This document shows positions 23,943 to 26,214 of a stretch of 26,214 nucleotides of DNA, one piece after another; the stretch's first letter is position 1, and every line of letters begins with the position of its first letter. This DNA comes from Bacteroidales bacterium UBA3630 (GTDB lineage: Bacteria > Bacteroidota > Bacteroidia > Bacteroidales > P3). Under the pieces are notes generated by a model. It was not told the DNA's origin, made no database searches, and saw only the letters and a list, made by a program, of their open reading frames with translations. The DNA lies in the NCBI GenBank assembly GCA_002373995.1, contig DFLB01000019.1:1-26214 (forward strand), in the 5' to 3' direction. Made by a program: the position numbers and the translations under genes.

Positions 23943-24202
23943 TAGATTCGGAGGAGATAAAGGGGTGGAGCGATATTCCGACAGGAGTGTTTTCTCTTTT
24001 ACTTTTAGCAGGTTGGCCTATTGTTCGCGCACTCATTGAGTTGGTACGCTGGCTCTTTGGCCGAGGCCTGTTCGTACTGCACGGCGATGTCCTAAAACAA
24101 GAGCTAATTATTTGTTTGATACAATGGGCAGGTTCGGTCATTGTTTTGACATTGTTGTTTTCGGCTGCGAAGAGTATTCACAGCAAACGAAGCAAAAGGT
24201 AA
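23939..24202 (+). CDS. Small two-span membrane protein, unrecognised
   Basis: An 87-residue protein whose ATG overlaps the stop of the preceding lipoprotein gene (ATGA), so the two are probably translated together. Two hydrophobic stretches are visible (TGVFSLLLLAGWPIVRALIELV, about residues 15-36, and LIICLIQWAGSVIVLTLLF, about 56-74), with a basic C-terminus KSIHSKRSKR. A charged loop with LFGRGLFVLHGDVLKQE links them. No family is recognised. Size, membrane character and coupling to a protein with a bacteriocin-like tail would fit an immunity or accessory protein, but that is inference. The gene belongs to the same AT-rich island. Confidence 0.65.
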   Translation: MIDSEEIKGWSDIPTGVFSLLLLAGWPIVRALIELVRWLFGRGLFVLHGDVLKQELIICLIQWAGSVIVLTLLFSAAKSIHSKRSKR

Positions 24203-24224
24203 TATAAAAATATTCGAAAAATAT

Positions 24225-24255
24225 TTTGCCGGTTGAAAAAATGTTCGTAACTTTG
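24225..24255 (+). promoter_or_regulatory. Promoter of rplM-rpsI
   Basis: TTTG (24225-24228), a 19-nt spacer and TAACTTTG (24248-24255) followed by CA are a full consensus match. The start near 24262 leaves a leader of about 200 nt before rplM. Confidence 0.8.
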
Positions 24256-24261
24256 CACTCT

Positions 24262-24461
24262 CCAAAAATGGGGATGTTGTGCCTTGCCTACCCGTTCAAG
24301 GTGCACATTTCCAGGTTGATAAGCATGTAGGCCAACTATCCGTCGGCGGCCGAAATGCGATGCAATCAGCGGAGAAAAAGACAAGAAAAAAGGAAAAACA
24401 TCATCGTTAGTGATGAACGCGACCGAAAGGGAGCGAACATTTAAAAAGGGAAAATAAAAAA
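24262..24461 (+). promoter_or_regulatory. Structured 5' leader of rplM, candidate ribosomal-protein autoregulation site
   Basis: The leader can fold into at least two hairpins. The first pairs GTGCCTTG (24279-24286) with CAAGGTGCAC (24297-24306) with a 2-nt bulge. The second pairs GCAT (24323-24326) and GGCC (24330-24333) with GGCC (24348-24351) and ATGC (24355-24358) around a 3x3 internal loop. A small CATCA/TGATG hairpin follows near 24400-24416. Long structured leaders commonly let a ribosomal protein repress its own operon; L13 would be the natural ligand here. This is inference from position and structure; a covariance-model search would decide. Confidence 0.45.
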
Positions 24462-24917
24462 ATGAGTACGTTAAGCTACAAAACCGTATCAGCCAACAAG
24501 CAGACCGTCCAGAAGGAATGGGTGCTGGTTGATGCCGAAGGACAGACCGTAGGCCGTCTGGCAACCCGCGTGGCCAACATCCTGCGCGGCAAGACGAAGC
24601 CCTCGTTCACCCCGCACGTCGACTGCGGCGACAATGTCATCATCATCAATGCCGAGAAGGTCGTCTTCAGCGGCAAGAAAGAGACCGACAAGATCTACCA
24701 GCGCTACACCGGCTATCCCGGCGGCCAGCGCGAGACCACCCCTGCCAAGGTGCGCGCCACGCACCCCGAGCGCATCCTCGAGCACGCCATCCGCGGCATG
24801 CTTCCGAAGAACCGTCTCGGCGACGCCCTCTACCGCAACCTCTATGTGTATGCCGGTAGCGAGCATCCCCACCAGGGCCAGAACCCCAAAGCCATCAATA
24901 TTAACGAAGTTAGATAA
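24462..24917 (+). CDS. rplM: 50S ribosomal protein L13
   Basis: Early-assembling large-subunit protein (uL13). The 151-residue product is the normal size and shows the family segments WVLVDAEGQTVGRLATRVANILRGK, VIIINAEKVVFSGKK, a YQRYTGYPGG turn and the C-terminal signature region LEHAIRGMLPKNRLGDALYRNLYVYAG. A purine-rich AAAAAGGGAAAA precedes the ATG. It is followed by rpsI after 8 nt, the classic L13-S9 pair. Note the return to GC-rich codons after the AT-rich island. Confidence 0.98.
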   Translation: MSTLSYKTVSANKQTVQKEWVLVDAEGQTVGRLATRVANILRGKTKPSFTPHVDCGDNVIIINAEKVVFSGKKETDKIYQRYTGYPGGQRETTPAKVRATHPERILEHAIRGMLPKNRLGDALYRNLYVYAGSEHPHQGQNPKAININEVR

Positions 24918-24925
24918 AAAGAGAT

Positions 24926-25315
24926 ATGGCAGAAGTTATCAATACCATTGGTAGAAGAAAGACCGCCGTGGCCCGCGTCTACATGACCCTCGGCAATGGC
25001 GAAATCAAGGTCAACGGCCGCGACTACAAGGAGTACTTCCCCACCGGTCCGCTGCAGTACATCGTCAACCAGGCTTTCGCCGTGGCTAACGCCGAAGGCA
25101 AGTGGGATGTCAAAGCCAACCTCGACGGTGGCGGCATCACCGGCCAGGCCCAGGCCCTGCGTATGGCTATCGCCCGCGCCCTCTGCGAGAACAACATCGA
25201 GGATCGCCCCGCCCTCAAGAAGGAAGGCTTCCTGATGCGCGACCCGCGTATGGTCGAGCGTAAGAAACCCGGTCAGCCCAAAGCCCGCAAGCGCTTCCAG
25301 TTCAGCAAGCGTTAA
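24926..25315 (+). CDS. rpsI: 30S ribosomal protein S9
   Basis: Small-subunit head protein (uS9) whose C-terminal tail reaches the P-site tRNA. The 129-residue product begins with NTIGRRKTAVARVYM and contains GNGEIKVNGRDYKEYF, the signature GGGITGQAQALRMAIARAL and the diagnostic terminal KKPGQPKARKRFQFSKR ending in the basic S-K-R. It is co-transcribed with rplM (8-nt gap). A 228-nt spacer separates it from rpsB. Confidence 0.98.
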   Translation: MAEVINTIGRRKTAVARVYMTLGNGEIKVNGRDYKEYFPTGPLQYIVNQAFAVANAEGKWDVKANLDGGGITGQAQALRMAIARALCENNIEDRPALKKEGFLMRDPRMVERKKPGQPKARKRFQFSKR

Positions 25316-25338
25316 TGTTAGCTGTAAGATGAGAGCTC

Positions 25339-25404
25339 TAAGTTTTAAGTGTGCTGGCGCGGTTGTGTCTTCCCTTAAAACTCACAGCTTAAAACTTAAA
25401 ACTA
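25339..25404. repeat. AT-rich inverted mini-repeat between rpsI and rpsB
   Basis: TAAGTTTTAAG (25339-25349) is exactly complementary to CTTAAAACTTA (25388-25398), with a partial extra copy CTTAAAACT at 25374-25382 and overlapping AAAACT to 25402. It could form a hairpin downstream of rpsI. The loop is 38 nt and no T-run follows, so terminator activity is doubtful. Confidence 0.6.
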
Positions 25405-25410
25405 TAATAG

Positions 25411-25543
25411 AAAGTTTAGTATCCAAACTGCCCGAATGCTCCGCTGCATTGACACAGCGAGCCGCATAGCAAGGCCACTAAATGCAGCCTGAAGGACTCA
25501 CGGACGGTTGGTAAAAGTAAAACAACAAAAAGGAAAGTAAACA
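25411..25543 (+). promoter_or_regulatory. Candidate switching leader upstream of rpsB
   Basis: Two mutually exclusive helices share bases 25443-25446. One pairs GCTC(C)GCTG (25438-25446) with CAGCGAGC (25455-25462). The other pairs GCTGCATT (25443-25450) with AATGCAGC (25481-25488), both perfect apart from the bulged C. An AGTTT/AAACT hairpin precedes them at about 25413-25428. No TAnnTTTG promoter was found just upstream, so rpsB may be read from the rplM promoter or an unusual one. Autogenous control by S2 is an inference. Confidence 0.4.
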
Positions 25544-26214
25544 ATGAACGAACTCAAATTCGAAGAACTGCTTGATGCTGGTTGCCACTTCGGTCACCTC
25601 AAGCGTAAATGGAATCCCAAAATGGCTCCTTATATCTTCAAGGAGCACAACGGCGTGCACGTCATCGACCTCCAGAAGACCATCGCCAAGGCCGACGAGG
25701 CCGCGGCAGCCCTGAAGCAGATGGCCCGCAGCGGCAAGAAGGTCCTCTTCGTGGCCACCAAGAAGCAGGCCAAAGAGGTCGTCGCCGAGATGGCCAAGAG
25801 CGTCGACATGCCCTTCGTCACCGAGCGCTGGCCGGGCGGCATGCTGACCAACTTCAGCACCATCCGCAAGGCTGTCAAGAAGATGAACAGCCTCGACGCC
25901 CTGATGCACGACAAGGATTTCAACAATATCTCCAAGCGTGAGCGCCTCCAGGTGCAGCGCGAGCGTGCCAAGCTCGACAAGAACCTTGGCTCCATCGCCG
26001 ACCTCACCCGTCTGCCCAGCGCCCTGTTTGTCATCGACATCAACAAGGAGCACATCGCCGTCGCCGAGGCTCGCCGCTTGAACATCCCCACCTTCGCCCT
26101 CGTGGACACCAACACCAACCCCGAGCTCATCGACTTCCCGATTCCCGCTAACGATGATGCGTCGAAGTCGATTGCCTGCATCCTCAAGCACATGTGCGAG
26201 GCCATCCAGGAAGG
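25544..26214 (+). CDS. rpsB: 30S ribosomal protein S2, 3' end beyond window
   Basis: Small-subunit protein uS2. The visible 223 residues start MNELKFEELLDAGCHFGHLKRKWNPKM and contain IDLQKT, VLFVATKKQAK, the signature RWPGGMLTNFSTIRK, LPSALFVIDINKEHIAVAEARRL and IPTFALVDTNTNPELIDFPIPANDD, all typical. The frame is open to the last base, so the C-terminus lies outside. AAAAAGGAAAG precedes the ATG as a possible ribosome-binding site. tsf (EF-Ts) usually follows but cannot be seen. Confidence 0.97.
   Translation, partial: MNELKFEELLDAGCHFGHLKRKWNPKMAPYIFKEHNGVHVIDLQKTIAKADEAAAALKQMARSGKKVLFVATKKQAKEVVAEMAKSVDMPFVTERWPGGMLTNFSTIRKAVKKMNSLDALMHDKDFNNISKRERLQVQRERAKLDKNLGSIADLTRLPSALFVIDINKEHIAVAEARRLNIPTFALVDTNTNPELIDFPIPANDDASKSIACILKHMCEAIQE

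Noticed and set aside
22864..24461. tRNA gene or attachment site flanking the AT-rich island
   Set aside because: I found no cloverleaf or integrase, and no exact direct repeat longer than about ten bases that could mark an att site.

Overview
This window is chromosomal DNA from a GC-rich member of the Bacteroidota, most likely order Bacteroidales. Four things support that. Promoters have the Bacteroidetes form (TTTG, about 19 nt, TAnnTTTG) instead of -35/-10 boxes. There is a very large secreted protein with a type IX secretion (T9SS) C-terminal sorting domain. GldD-like and PorE-like genes are present. Lipoproteins have short lipobox signal peptides. I cannot name the genus.

Layout. (1) 1-1894, minus strand: thyA followed by manC, overlapping by ATGA. 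(2) 1895-2281: divergent spacer with two mini-repeat arrays and a strong promoter. (3) 2282-8137: a 1951-residue fibronectin-III/jelly-roll T9SS cargo protein, closed by a strong terminator and followed by 9-bp and 11-bp tandem repeats. (4) 8487-10214: Na/Pi symporter with a PhoU-like tail. Its stop codon overlaps the stop of the converging gldD. (5) 10211-13882, minus strand: a tightly coupled five-gene run read as ECF sigma factor, SpoU-type RNA methyltransferase (TTG start), thiL, pcm, gldD, driven by a clear promoter near 13975. (6) 14332-18683: cell-elongation genes mrdA (PBP2) and rodA, followed by clpX with 2-3 nt gaps. (7) 18684-19214: spacer with two long perfect hairpins, one grown out of an 11-bp repeat array. 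(8) 19215-22863: a PorE-like TPR/propeller/OmpA protein with an extra C-terminal domain, overlapping miaA. (9) 22864-24202: a visibly AT-rich two-gene island of unrecognised function (lipoprotein with a glycine-rich tail plus a small membrane protein). (10) 24203-26214: ribosomal genes rplM and rpsI, then rpsB, which runs off the window; each of the two blocks is preceded by a structured leader.

Envelope biogenesis is the common thread: a T9SS cargo, a PorE-like OmpA protein that would anchor the T9SS to peptidoglycan, GldD, the RodA/PBP2 elongation synthase and ManC for GDP-mannose. The core T9SS genes are not in the window.

The points most worth a second look are: three dispersed intergenic arrays of the same 11-bp unit (TGGTCCG plus 4 nt); the PorE-like C-terminus, which reads as a retropepsin fold with its DTG motif degraded to DER; the AT-rich island, whose promoter and first transcribed bases resemble those of rplM; a 31-nt block shared upstream of thyA and mrdA; and a possible switching leader before rpsB. 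No tRNA, rRNA, CRISPR array, transposase or phage gene was seen. All calls come from reading the sequence; no database search was run.
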